From Advenella mandrilli (GTDB taxonomy: Bacteria > Pseudomonadota > Gammaproteobacteria > Burkholderiales > Burkholderiaceae_B), in assembly GCF_016595155.1 (NCBI RefSeq), contig NZ_JAENGP010000011.1, forward strand, positions 1 through 64,000: a DNA stretch of 64,000 nucleotides, read 5' to 3'. Shown piece by piece: positions 7,637 through 17,060 of this stretch (positions within the stretch are counted from its first letter, which is position 1; every line of letters begins with the position of its first letter). The notes beneath the pieces were generated by a model. That model was not told the origin of the DNA, searched no databases, and saw nothing but the letters and a program-made list of their open reading frames with translations. The position numbers and the translations under genes were made by a program.

Positions 7637-9430
7637 ATGAGTTTCAGAACTGTAGAACCAGCCTTGAAGGATGTGTTAGATGACATCGCTAAAGGTATTA
7701 TCCAACTACCAGACTTTCAGCGTGGTTGGGTTTGGGATGACAATCACATCAAATCGCTTATAGCTAGCCTATCAATGTCTTATCCGATTGGTGCAGTAAT
7801 GTTCCTCGAGGCTGGAAGTGTTCCATTCAAACCACGCCTATTTGAGGGAGTTAGTTTACAACCGGCCCCTAAACCAAAAATCTTTGTTTTAGATGGACAG
7901 CAGCGTTTAACTTCGATGTATTTATCCCTACGTAGTGGCTTATCTGTTAAAACGAGAACAGAAAAAGGTGCGGAAACTCATCGAGTTTACTTCCTCAATA
8001 TGATCAAATGTCTTGATCAAACAGTAGATCGTGAAGATGCCATTGTCTCTGTCCCTGAAAGTTTGAAAATCATATCTAATTTTGGGTATAAGATTGAATT
8101 GGATCTGAGTACTCCAGAACTCCAATATGCCCAATTTATGTGCCCTACTAGTCTAATTTTTGATCCCACTGGTTATATGAATTGGAAAATGGGATTTGCT
8201 AAATATCATGCAAAAAATCCAGATGCAGCGATGTTTTTGATGAAATTTGATCAAGAAATTTGGCTACGTTTTCAGCAATTTAAAGTGCCTGTTATTGAGC
8301 TGACGCAAGATACTCCTCGAGAAGCCGTCTGCCAAGTATTTGAAAAAGTGAATACTGGTGGCGTTACGCTGACAGTCTTTGAGCTCATGACGGCAACATT
8401 TGCTGCAGATGTGGGTGAGTTTAGTTTACGAGAGGACTGGGATGCCCGTAAAGAGCGTCTAATTGCTAAATATAATGTCTTAGAAGCTGTGGATGGAACA
8501 AATTTTCTGACTGCGGTAACGCTACTCAATAGTTATCGAAGACACCTCAAAAAGCAAACCACAGTGTCCTGCAAAAGAGCAGAAGTTCTTAAAATAACCT
8601 TACAAGAGTTCAAGGATCAACAATCCTTGGTTGAATTGGGATTTAAGCGAGCAGCAGAGCTGCTAGCCGAAGAAAAGATATTTGATGCGCGTAGTCTTCC
8701 TTATGCTACTCAATTGATTCCCCTAGCTGCTATTTGTGCTCATTTGGGTAACAGAACGACTGAGCACGGAGTCAAACAGAGTTTGCTACGTTGGTACTGG
8801 TCAGGTGTATTGGGGGAACAGTATGGTGGAGCCAACGAAACTCGTTTTGCTATGGATATTCAGGACGTGGTGGGATGGGTTAATGGTGGGTTAGAGCCAC
8901 GAACTGTTCGAGACGCTAATTTTGCACCTGTACGATTGTTGACTTTACAAAGTCGATTATCTGCTGCCTACAAAGGGCTTGCAGCCCTTTTGATGAAGCA
9001 TGGTGGCAGAGATTTCATTAGTGGAACTCCTATTGATATAAATTCTTATTTTAACAATGCAATTGACATACATCATGTATTTCCTCGATCATGGTGCGAG
9101 AATCAAAAATCACCTAAAGAGAAATGGAATAGTGTTATTAATAAAGCTCCATTGGCCGCGAGTACGAATCGATTTATTGGTGGTGATGCCCCAAGTTTGT
9201 ATCTCTCACGCATCCAGAAAGTCAAAGGCATTAATTCGGTTAACCTCGATGAATTCTTAAGCTCTCATATTATTCCCGTGCAACAACTTCGTAGTAATGA
9301 CTTTGATGGTTTTATTCGGTTGCGTGCCATCTCATTTTTAAACCTTATTGAACAAGCAATCGGTAAGACAATACCTGGCCGTGATAGTCAGGAGACCGTG
9401 AAGGCATTTGGTGGTTTTTTAATCGCGTAA
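7637..9430 (+). CDS. DUF262/HNH-type nuclease, GmrSD/BrxU-like type IV restriction protein
   Basis: A 597-residue protein. The N-terminal DUF262 (GmrS-like) domain has 'LPDFQRGWVW' at 24-33 and the nucleotide-binding 'LDGQQRLTS' at 85-93, plus the conserved 'FEKVNTGGVTLT' at 235-246. The C-terminal part carries a DUF1524-like HNH centre with H479-H480 in 'IDIHHVFPRSW' and a following N511. Fused proteins of this size (GmrSD, BrxU) cleave phage DNA with modified bases. It lies 96 bp after the HerA-like gene on the same strand, with an intervening AT-rich leader. It may be an independent defence gene or a third part of the SIR2-HerA unit; the sequence alone cannot decide. Confidence 0.85.
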   Translation: MSFRTVEPALKDVLDDIAKGIIQLPDFQRGWVWDDNHIKSLIASLSMSYPIGAVMFLEAGSVPFKPRLFEGVSLQPAPKPKIFVLDGQQRLTSMYLSLRSGLSVKTRTEKGAETHRVYFLNMIKCLDQTVDREDAIVSVPESLKIISNFGYKIELDLSTPELQYAQFMCPTSLIFDPTGYMNWKMGFAKYHAKNPDAAMFLMKFDQEIWLRFQQFKVPVIELTQDTPREAVCQVFEKVNTGGVTLTVFELMTATFAADVGEFSLREDWDARKERLIAKYNVLEAVDGTNFLTAVTLLNSYRRHLKKQTTVSCKRAEVLKITLQEFKDQQSLVELGFKRAAELLAEEKIFDARSLPYATQLIPLAAICAHLGNRTTEHGVKQSLLRWYWSGVLGEQYGGANETRFAMDIQDVVGWVNGGLEPRTVRDANFAPVRLLTLQSRLSAAYKGLAALLMKHGGRDFISGTPIDINSYFNNAIDIHHVFPRSWCENQKSPKEKWNSVINKAPLAASTNRFIGGDAPSLYLSRIQKVKGINSVNLDEFLSSHIIPVQQLRSNDFDGFIRLRAISFLNLIEQAIGKTIPGRDSQETVKAFGGFLIA

Positions 9431-9644
9431 CGAAAGTAATTTGGTCTTGATAAGTAATTAGCCAACACATCTCGAAGATTTTCGGTCAGTACATTTAAAT
9501 TATGTTAATTACATTTTTTAGCTGTACGATCGGAAAGCCTATCCGCTTGCTGATGGGGGCTGCTGAAAACTTGGACTGTTATATATCCCAAATGCGGTAT
9601 ACTTACTGGTACTTTCTATGTCTTTCTCTCGCTAAAGTGCTTTT

Positions 9645-10580
9645 ATGTCCTCTAGAAATCTAAATAACGTTCAGGAGCAGACCAGATTTTCAAATGCGGA
9701 AATCGATACTATAGCGAAATTTGTTAAAGACCGCCTTTTTCAACCTAAAAACAAAAAGAAAATATCCGCATTTGTATGTGGTGCGGATATTAAGAATTCA
9801 GATACGGCTAGGTCGAGAATGGCTAAGATATTTTCTGAGTACCCCCGCTATGAAGTTCATTACCCTGAGAATATTTTTGACAATCTTCTTATGGGCCCAA
9901 AAGCACATAGTTTACTGAGTTTGGAGAATATATTAGCAGATAGTGTGGATGTGGTTATTATTTTTCCTGAAAGTGCGGGGTCGCTTGTGGAACTTGGAGC
10001 ATTTGCTAATCATGAGAGATTGGTTGGTAAATTAATTTGCTTGCCAGAAAAGAAGTTTAAAAATAAAAAAAGCTTTATTAATTACGGACCCCATCGACTT
10101 ATTCGCTCGTCAAGAACAGGGAAGATTATTCCTATAGACTATAACGATCTTATATGCCCACATAAAAAGTATGACATTTATAGGGAAATTGATGATGCTG
10201 TAACAAAAATAAAAAAACACCATCCTGCCAAGACTGGCATTTCCAATATCCTTGAGACAGAAGGCTTTATTCTTTCATTAATATTTATCGTAGATAATAT
10301 TGGAAATATTGAACTATACAAACTTCTCAAGTCTGCTACATCACATGATGAGGGATTATGTGAAATTGCAGTGAAATCTTCATTAAGTCTACTTATTTCA
10401 AAGAGATTAATAACTCGGACTGCTTCCGGTTATTTGATTACCAATCAAGGGTCAATGCAAATTCGGAATGAATTTAAGCGTTCAGTTTTAGACGGAGCAC
10501 GTTCAGAGCTTATGAATAAACTTTTTCGTAGAAATAGTGTTGTCATATATGATAGAATGCGAGATGATGCGCATCTTTAG
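9645..10580 (+). CDS. Retron effector, Ec86/St85-type nucleoside-deoxyribosyltransferase-like protein
   Basis: A 311-residue protein with an N-terminal NDT-like domain. 'HSLLSLENILADSVDV' lies at 88-103 and 'FPESAGSLVELGAF' at 107-120, with a likely catalytic glutamate at E116. 'KKSFINYGPHRL' follows, then a helical C-terminal part likely to be winged-helix. Recalled Ec86 effector sequence shares these blocks closely. In Ec86 (Eco1) this protein is held by the RT-msDNA complex and becomes a toxic NAD+-consuming enzyme on phage sensing. The final codons (Ala-His-Leu-stop) are also the 5' arm of the msr RNA, and the G of the TAG stop is the predicted branching guanosine. The AT-rich 5' region (9431-9644) presumably holds the promoter. 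Confidence 0.9.
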   Translation: MSSRNLNNVQEQTRFSNAEIDTIAKFVKDRLFQPKNKKKISAFVCGADIKNSDTARSRMAKIFSEYPRYEVHYPENIFDNLLMGPKAHSLLSLENILADSVDVVIIFPESAGSLVELGAFANHERLVGKLICLPEKKFKNKKSFINYGPHRLIRSSRTGKIIPIDYNDLICPHKKYDIYREIDDAVTKIKKHHPAKTGISNILETEGFILSLIFIVDNIGNIELYKLLKSATSHDEGLCEIAVKSSLSLLISKRLITRTASGYLITNQGSMQIRNEFKRSVLDGARSELMNKLFRRNSVVIYDRMRDDAHL

Positions 10581-10724
10581 CCGAGCGAGTTGTTCTCGCT
10601 GGATAGTGTTTCGCTGTCCTGCATTAAATCCAACTTTATGCCGCATGCAAATCTTCACAATACCTCGCCTGAGGTATTGCCTCAGATTTGCATACGTGCT
10701 TTTAAGACGTAAGGATGCGTATCA
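10567..10724 (+). ncRNA. Retron msr-msd non-coding RNA, Ec86-like
   Basis: The RNA lies between effector and RT genes. Arm a1 (GATGCGCATC, 10566-10575) pairs along its full length with arm a2 (GATGCGTATC, 10714-10723), with one G-U pair. The first 14 bases (10567-10580) match the known Ec86 msr start in layout, placing the branching G at 10580. A small msr hairpin follows at 10582-10598 (GAGCGAG/CTCGCT), then 'TTTCGCTGTCCTGCATTAAATC', close to the Ec86 msr. The msd hairpin has outer arms 10646-10654/10684-10692, inner arms 10658-10666/10671-10679 and a GCCT loop. The 'GAC-GTAAGGxTGCG' junction at 10706-10718 also matches Ec86, so the msDNA 5' end should start near 10708. Confidence 0.88.
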
Positions 10725-10726
10725 CT

Positions 10727-11710
10727 ATGAAAACTGAATCTACTGCGAATATATATAGACTAAAAAATCTCGGCCTGCCTCCTCTTGCAACAATAGAGGA
10801 TATTGCAAATGCAACCCGCCTATCGCCTGAGTATATAAAATATCTGGCCTTCAGAACAAATTTTTTATATAAAACTTTTACAATACCAAAGAGATCTGGT
10901 GGTAATAGAAAAATTGCTAATCCATCACGTGCATTAAAAGGCATTCAGGGTTGGATACTCCGAAATATTCTTGATAAGCTGTCAAGTTCAGAATTTTCAA
11001 TGGGGTTTGAGAAAGGAACATCGATTCTCGATAATGCGTTACCGCATACCGGTTCAACCTTCATCTTGACCATTGACCTAGAGGATTTTTTTCCTAGTAT
11101 AACTGGGGAAAAAATATTTGGTGTTTTTAATTCTATCGGGTACAGCAGGTCAATAAGTCATATACTAGCCAACTTGTGTTTATTTGAAGGTAGACTTCCA
11201 CAGGGTGCACCTACATCTCCAAAACTAGCAAATCTGGTATGTTCGCGTCTTGACTCAAGAATTAACGGATACACGGGGCCGAAAGGTATCGTGTATACGC
11301 GTTATGCTGATGATATTACGCTATCTAGCCAATCTCTGAACAAGCTGTATAAAGCGTATAATTTCATCCCGTTTATTCTTCAAGACGAAGGATTTTCCTT
11401 AAATCCAAATAAAACTATATTTTCTGGAACTAGGAAAAAAAAATCTGTGACTAGCTTAATTATTTCTGGAGATACTGTCGGAATTGGAAGAGAAAAATAT
11501 AGAGAAATTAGATCCAAATTTCATAAGGAATTTACGGGCATAACTACAAATAAAGAACATTTGCATGGATGGATTTCATTTATTAATTCCGTTGATCGGA
11601 AATCATCTATAAAACTAAAGAATTATATTGCATGCCTGATAGAAAAATATCCAGATTCTGAAGCATCGAAGAACTTTCTAAAAATTACAGAAAAGAATAA
11701 AACCCAATAA
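10727..11710 (+). CDS. Retron reverse transcriptase, Ec86-like
   Basis: A 327-residue reverse transcriptase that would prime on its own msr RNA to make msDNA. The RT palm motifs are clear: 'IDLEDFFPSI' around 116-125, 'LPQGAPTSPKLAN' at 157-169, and the catalytic 'YADD' at 193-196. A retron-specific region 'VTSLIISGDTVGIGREKY' follows. It is closely similar to the Ec86 RT in length and blocks such as 'LRNILDKLSSS' and 'HGWISFINSVD'-like ends. I use the ATG at 10727, after GTAAGGA, because the ATG at 10715 lies inside the a2 stem. The start context (a2 stem then ATGAAA) mirrors Ec86. It forms a type II retron with the upstream effector. Confidence 0.93.
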   Translation: MKTESTANIYRLKNLGLPPLATIEDIANATRLSPEYIKYLAFRTNFLYKTFTIPKRSGGNRKIANPSRALKGIQGWILRNILDKLSSSEFSMGFEKGTSILDNALPHTGSTFILTIDLEDFFPSITGEKIFGVFNSIGYSRSISHILANLCLFEGRLPQGAPTSPKLANLVCSRLDSRINGYTGPKGIVYTRYADDITLSSQSLNKLYKAYNFIPFILQDEGFSLNPNKTIFSGTRKKKSVTSLIISGDTVGIGREKYREIRSKFHKEFTGITTNKEHLHGWISFINSVDRKSSIKLKNYIACLIEKYPDSEASKNFLKITEKNKTQ

Positions 11711-11900
11711 GATTAAGTTAGTTTTTACTCTTCAAAGACTGCTTAACAGATAAATGCATTTCCATTGTCATAAAAAAGAATTAGTGTGATTACCGAGGGA
11801 AACATGACAGTTCATGTTTGAGTTGGTACAAAGAATATGAGCCAAATCTAATCTGACAGGCACTGGATAAAAAACGGGTAACTGTCAGATCATGTTTTAG
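11711..11900. other. Convergent intergenic region with an inverted repeat
   Basis: Between the RT gene and the convergent restriction gene there is no coding frame of note. A 9-bp inverted repeat (ATCTGACAG at 11851-11859, CTGTCAGAT at 11882-11890) could be a weak bidirectional terminator. A second copy of the motif in 'ATGACAGTTCATGTTTG' occurs at 11804-11820. Confidence 0.4.
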
Positions 11901-14900
11901 CTAGTATAAGTTAGGTAATGAGCGGACAATTTTCATTGTTTCCAGACTGACAGTGATGACACGCAAGAAAAGCTCAAGCGGATATTTAGGATTGCCCATG
12001 GTTTCAATGGCCCAATCATTGGCATCGTTCACGATGCCGCTGTCTTTATGGGTACTTACGCCCTGGCGTTCAACAATCCAATCTAATGCCGGTTTACCGT
12101 TGACAACATATTCATACGCTTCCAGGGGAATACCGGTCACTGTAATTTTGCTGTTGTAGTGCAGAGTGGTTAAATCTTTTTTGGCCCCGTATTTCATTTT
12201 TTCAACGTAATAATCTTCTGGGTCGTTACCTGCGCCGATTACTGTTGCTGGGTATTTAGCCACTGTTTCATAATTTAAGTGTAGATCTGCCAACGCCTGG
12301 CCAGCTTTGCTAAATACCCAAAAGTCCTCTGCGGTTTTTACCCGTGGGATACGGGGTAACTCTTTTGAAAGGTTGTCCGCGTACCGGGATCGGTATTCTT
12401 CGGAATGAAGAAGGCCATACACGTAGTAGAAAATATTTTCTTTAGTAATTTCTTCACCCGGATAAGCTTCTTGAAAATGAGCAAGACCTTCATTTGTTAT
12501 TGCATCCCGCTTTTTACGAGAACTTTCATTTCCTCCTAGTGCTTCAAATAGATCCTGAGTTTGGAATTCAGTAGAAATATCATTTCCTGTTTCAGCATCG
12601 TACAGGTAGAGGGGGAAGCATTGGGTCCCTCCATCTGATTGCAATTCAGGAATGCAATCTACCATCAGAGCAAAGCCACTGCCTTTTTGGGGACGTTGCT
12701 TCACCATAATCACCAAATTACTTGCCTCCGCATTTGGGAAGATGCGAGGCATTTGTCCAGTGCGATGATTAAAATCACCGTTGTAATATACAAATTGTTT
12801 TGTAAATGGACGATATAAACTTTTGGTAATATTTTTTAAATTAAATTTAAACTGATTCTTTTTAAGAAGAGCTTGTTTTAAGCTACTTGTCCAGCTAATT
12901 AATTCAGGATTATTCTCAATAAAATTATCAACTATTGAAATTGCCGATTTAGCATCAATCCCCTTATTTGTTTTCCAGAATTCTTGTACTTGATCATTAT
13001 AAAAATCAATCATGCGAGACATATTATTGGAAACAGCCTCTTTACTGTAGTTATAACACCAGGCATCCCTGCCTGTTTCCAAACCTCTTGTATAGTTTTC
13101 AAAAAGACTAAGAACTAACTTATCCTTCTTATCACCCATAACAATATACTCATCAAAGCTTTCATCGCGCTGGTTTAGCCAGTCACCATGCTTGTCAGGA
13201 ACAATCTGCTTCCAGCTTGGAATACCCTCAAGGCTTTTGTAGTCAGCAATCATTTTCAGCTTTTCAGGACGGTTCAGGTAATCACCAATGTCATGGAACA
13301 GAATGCGCCCGTGCTTTGCCGCTTTGGGGTTTTTGACCAAAATAGATATTGCTACCCCAGTCATTATGTTGAAGATATTTTGACCTTCCTTTTTCGCCAA
13401 GTCTCCAGATTTTCCTCTGATAGAGCCCCGCAAGTGGAAGATGTGAATGCTACTGAATTCATCTGCCAGGCATTTCCGTAAGCCATCTGCTGTATTCGCT
13501 TCTAAGAAACCTGCGTTCGTTACAAAACCAATAACACCGCTATGACCTATACGGTCACTGGCCCAACGAATGGCACGAATATAACTGTCGTAAAGTCCAT
13601 TTTTGTTTGTAGCAGTCGATCTTTCCGCATAGGTTGTGCGAATTTTTTCATCTAGTAAAGGATAGGAGGTATTTGCATTATTATCATTGGCACTGGCTTG
13701 GCGGGCGCTGTAGGGTGGATTTCCAAAAATTACTCTAATATCCAATTTGCGTTGTCGCTTACGTCTTATGCTATTATCTTCCAGCAATTCACTAACCAGA
13801 TCGTCCCTTTCGTACATTTCAAAGGTATCTGTCAAGCAGATCCCTTCAAATGGAACATATTCACCGCCTACGATGTCATGGTAAACCGCTTCAATATTAA
13901 TGGCTGCAATGTAATAGGCCAGGAGAACTAACTCATTGGCATGAATTTCGTTTTTGTATTTCTTCTTCAATTGATCTGGAGTGATTAGCCCACTTTGTAG
14001 TAATCTAGTTACAAATGTACCTGTGCCGGTAAATGGGTCAAGTATATGGACTCCCTCACTTCCCAACGTCTGTCCAAACGTTGTCTTCAGAACGTCATTA
14101 ACGCTATGGATAATAAAATCAACAACCTCAACAGGCGTGTAAACAATCCCCAGTCGTTCCTTCATGCGCGGGAAAGCATTACGAAAGAATTTATCATACA
14201 GCTCTACAACAATCTTTTGCTTTCCAATGGCACTATCAATGCCTGAAGCACGAAGTGCTACACTGTCATAGAATCGTTGAAGCGTATCCGCTTCTTTATC
14301 CAGCCGGTGTTCATTCAGGGCATCTAAAACACCTTGCATGGCCAATGACATCGGATTGTGTTCAGTAAAGCGATAAGACTCAAATAAGGCATCAAATACT
14401 GGCTTGGTAATCAAGTGTTGTGCTAGCATTTCAATTATTTCACCATCCGTAATACTATCATTCAGGTCATCACGAATAGCCACTGCAAAATTATCAAATG
14501 CCGCACGTTCACGGGTATTTGTCGGTTCCTCAATAATGGCGGTGATGCGGTCAATATGGGTCCTGGCAATTTTGGCAATATCATTAGCCCAATCTTCCCA
14601 ATGGTGACGATTACCGATTTTCTGAACCAGCTTGGCATAGATGGCGCGTTCTATTTCACCGATTTCAAATTGAAGATCAAACTGCTCCTGGGTGGGTTGA
14701 GCAGACGCTTCACTGCCGATGGCATATTTCCCTTTTGCGTTTGGTTTGCTATTGAGTCCTTTTTTCTTTTCTTGTCTGCGCTGGATTTTATCTGTGATAG
14801 CAATGACTTCCATTTTGCTATTGTCTTTTCCAATCAAATCCAGTTTATTGATCATGGCATCAAACCGGTCATCATGGGAACGCAATGCTTGCAAGACTTG

Positions 14901-16787
14901 CCAAACGACTTTATAGGTCTGGTTGTCATTCAAAGCTTCGTGAGCTTCCACCCCTGCCGGGATCACTACCGGCAAAATAACATAGCCGCGTTTTTTTCCT
15001 TCTGCCCGGCGCATAACCCGGCCAACTGACTGAACGACATCAATTTGGGAATTACGGGGGGTCAAGAAAAGCACGGCATCCAAGGCCGGTACATCCACGC
15101 CTTCCGATAAACAGCGTACATTGCTTAAAATGCGACAGGTGTTGTCCGGTGCCTCAGCCTTAAGCCAGTTCAGTTTTTCTTCCTTTTGGCTGGCATTCAT
15201 ACTGCCGTCAACGTGTTCAGCTTCGCATTGCAGAGCGGCCACGGTTTCAAACTCTTCCGTTTTTTGATATTCCTCTAAAACTGCCTGAAACATGGACGCA
15301 ATGTTCTTGGAGCTGACTTTGTGGGTCTTGCCTTTGTGGTTAGGTTCAATAACCTGGCAGAAGGCTACCGCCCGTTTCATGGGGTTTGGATCTTCGGCCA
15401 GGTCTTCGCTTAACCCCTGTTTGGACAAGGCTTTCCAGCACCCGATGATCTTGGCGGCATCGTCAACCTTTAATTGGTTATTGCCATCTGCCAAGAGCTT
15501 TTGAATTCTGCGGTTAACGTGCGTTTCTTCCACCGCCAGGACAATGACTTTGTAGTCAACTAACAAATCCAGTTTAACGGCATCAGAAAATGTAATTACG
15601 TATAATTCCCTGCCAAATAAGGCTTCATCATCCATTGAGGCCAGGGCTACATTATCCTTGTCGGCACTGGCCTTGGCTGAATCACCATAGATTCGTGGGG
15701 TGGCCGTCATGTAGATACGTTTGGCCGAACGAATAAAGTCTGAATTATGTACCCGGACAAACGCGCTTTCTTCCTGGCCATCAAAAGTAGCACCGGTCGT
15801 GCGGTGCGCTTCGTCACAGACAATCAGATCAAAGTCAGCTAAATCATATTCCTTTTGTGCCTGACTAATAACATCAATGGAATGGTAGGTGCCAAACACC
15901 ACGCTCATGTGCTGGTTATCATGCCGTTTAGCCATTTCACTGGCCAGATTCTCTGGCTTGGTGGTGGCCGGGTAACGCAATTCATGGGTAAAGGTCTGAA
16001 CTACATCATCATCTACTTTGCGTTTTTTACCAACATCAGTATCAGAACAGACCGCAAAACTGTGTAAGGGTATTGCAGACTCTTGTGTCCACTCGGTTAA
16101 GGTTTGTGAAAGCAAAGATAAACTAGGCACCAAAAACAATACACGACCACCTTCACCAGCAACCTGTTCGGCAATCTTTAAACTGGTAAAAGTTTTACCG
16201 GTACCACAGGCCATAATCAATTTGCCGCGATCAGCCGTTTTCAAGCCAGATACCACGGCTTGCAGTGCACTTTTTTGATGCTGTCTTAAGGTTTTCTTTT
16301 CCTGTAGTACAGGTGCCTTGTTGGGCTGGTATTTGGCCCAATCAATCTGACTGTTTTCTAAATCGTATAAGTCGATCTTGCTGACGGGAGGGTTCTGGTC
16401 TTGTAGGGCATCTTCAGCGTGGGTACTCCAATTGTTTGTTGTACTGACAATGATGCGGTGTTTGAAAATTGTCTTTCCGGAAGCGGTAAAGAAACTGTCT
16501 ATATCTTTTTTCTCTATCCGCTCGTTTTCTCCATAAAATTTGCATTGAATGGCATGGTATTCATTGGTGCCGTGTGTTTTGGCTACCAGGTCTATACCGG
16601 CATCACGCGCGTCAAGTCCTTGTTCTTTTGCCCAATCCGCATAGGTACATACATCACTGTACAAATCGCGGTAGGTCGCCTCATTTCGCAGATACGTGAG
16701 CATCAGCTCTTCAAAATAAGTACCTTTTTCACGCTCGGAAACGGCAGCGTGGCGATAGGTGTTCAACAGGTTTGTAAGTGCGGACAT
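11901..16787 (-). CDS. Type ISP restriction-modification enzyme (single polypeptide)
   Basis: A 1628-residue all-in-one restriction-modification protein like LlaGI/LlaBIII, which cuts unmethylated phage DNA after ATP-driven translocation and protects host sites by N6-adenine methylation. Domains in order: Mrr-like nuclease (D66, then Q81-C-K83); SF2 helicase-translocase with Walker A 'ACGTGKT' 193-199, 'DEAH' 325-328 and motif VI 'SVGRVMRR' 587-594; a coupler; gamma-class methyltransferase with 'DPFTGTG' 917-923 and 'NPPY' 1023-1026; and a C-terminal target-recognition region. Length matches the family and all key motifs are present, so it looks active. It reads against the other defence genes. 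Its AT-richer start of the TRD (about 12780-13150) differs in base use from the rest, as expected of exchangeable recognition domains. Confidence 0.93.
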   Translation of the reverse strand: MSALTNLLNTYRHAAVSEREKGTYFEELMLTYLRNEATYRDLYSDVCTYADWAKEQGLDARDAGIDLVAKTHGTNEYHAIQCKFYGENERIEKKDIDSFFTASGKTIFKHRIIVSTTNNWSTHAEDALQDQNPPVSKIDLYDLENSQIDWAKYQPNKAPVLQEKKTLRQHQKSALQAVVSGLKTADRGKLIMACGTGKTFTSLKIAEQVAGEGGRVLFLVPSLSLLSQTLTEWTQESAIPLHSFAVCSDTDVGKKRKVDDDVVQTFTHELRYPATTKPENLASEMAKRHDNQHMSVVFGTYHSIDVISQAQKEYDLADFDLIVCDEAHRTTGATFDGQEESAFVRVHNSDFIRSAKRIYMTATPRIYGDSAKASADKDNVALASMDDEALFGRELYVITFSDAVKLDLLVDYKVIVLAVEETHVNRRIQKLLADGNNQLKVDDAAKIIGCWKALSKQGLSEDLAEDPNPMKRAVAFCQVIEPNHKGKTHKVSSKNIASMFQAVLEEYQKTEEFETVAALQCEAEHVDGSMNASQKEEKLNWLKAEAPDNTCRILSNVRCLSEGVDVPALDAVLFLTPRNSQIDVVQSVGRVMRRAEGKKRGYVILPVVIPAGVEAHEALNDNQTYKVVWQVLQALRSHDDRFDAMINKLDLIGKDNSKMEVIAITDKIQRRQEKKKGLNSKPNAKGKYAIGSEASAQPTQEQFDLQFEIGEIERAIYAKLVQKIGNRHHWEDWANDIAKIARTHIDRITAIIEEPTNTRERAAFDNFAVAIRDDLNDSITDGEIIEMLAQHLITKPVFDALFESYRFTEHNPMSLAMQGVLDALNEHRLDKEADTLQRFYDSVALRASGIDSAIGKQKIVVELYDKFFRNAFPRMKERLGIVYTPVEVVDFIIHSVNDVLKTTFGQTLGSEGVHILDPFTGTGTFVTRLLQSGLITPDQLKKKYKNEIHANELVLLAYYIAAINIEAVYHDIVGGEYVPFEGICLTDTFEMYERDDLVSELLEDNSIRRKRQRKLDIRVIFGNPPYSARQASANDNNANTSYPLLDEKIRTTYAERSTATNKNGLYDSYIRAIRWASDRIGHSGVIGFVTNAGFLEANTADGLRKCLADEFSSIHIFHLRGSIRGKSGDLAKKEGQNIFNIMTGVAISILVKNPKAAKHGRILFHDIGDYLNRPEKLKMIADYKSLEGIPSWKQIVPDKHGDWLNQRDESFDEYIVMGDKKDKLVLSLFENYTRGLETGRDAWCYNYSKEAVSNNMSRMIDFYNDQVQEFWKTNKGIDAKSAISIVDNFIENNPELISWTSSLKQALLKKNQFKFNLKNITKSLYRPFTKQFVYYNGDFNHRTGQMPRIFPNAEASNLVIMVKQRPQKGSGFALMVDCIPELQSDGGTQCFPLYLYDAETGNDISTEFQTQDLFEALGGNESSRKKRDAITNEGLAHFQEAYPGEEITKENIFYYVYGLLHSEEYRSRYADNLSKELPRIPRVKTAEDFWVFSKAGQALADLHLNYETVAKYPATVIGAGNDPEDYYVEKMKYGAKKDLTTLHYNSKITVTGIPLEAYEYVVNGKPALDWIVERQGVSTHKDSGIVNDANDWAIETMGNPKYPLELFLRVITVSLETMKIVRSLPNLY

Positions 16788-16989
16788 AAATTTATCTCTC
16801 TGATTCTGGCCTGTGGTAGTTTACAGTTGTTTCAAGTGCTTTTCATTAGTAAACCCAGCTTTTGCGTGAACAGGTTATATTTCGCTTTAATACATGGTCT
16901 GAGGTCGCGTTGTTCTAAAAGAGAAGGGCGATTGTTGTCTAAAAGAACAATAGCCACGTAGTGACGTTTCTGGCTTAGAGCGGAATTTA

Positions 16990-17030
16990 TTAAAAGTGTC
17001 CACTTTTAACGGCTTCAGCCTATCCTGCAT
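16990..17030 (+). other. oriT: Candidate origin of transfer (RP4-like nic region)
   Basis: A perfect 9-bp inverted repeat (TTAAAAGTG at 16990-16998, CACTTTTAA at 17001-17009) is followed by 'GGCTTCAGCCTATCCTGC' (17011-17028). RP4 has the order inverted repeat, CTTCACCTATCCTG|C, so cleavage is predicted between 17027 and 17028. As in RP4, the next items to the right are an unusual DNA tract and a small TraK-like gene. The relaxase and mobC are, unusually, 12.7 kb to the left, beyond the defence island. This is motif recognition only; the strand and nick position are inferred. Confidence 0.5.
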
Positions 17031-17060
17031 GTAGTCTTAAAGGTCTGTCAACTTGGAAAT

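Noticed and set aside
10715-11710. Retron RT starting at the ATG at 10715
   Set aside because: That codon lies inside the a2 stem of the RNA; the ATG at 10727 has the better-placed ribosome site and matches the Ec86 layout.
14556-15029. Long plus-strand frame opposite the type ISP gene, and another at 16419-16961
   Set aside because: These are antisense shadows of a long intact gene with strong domain motifs.
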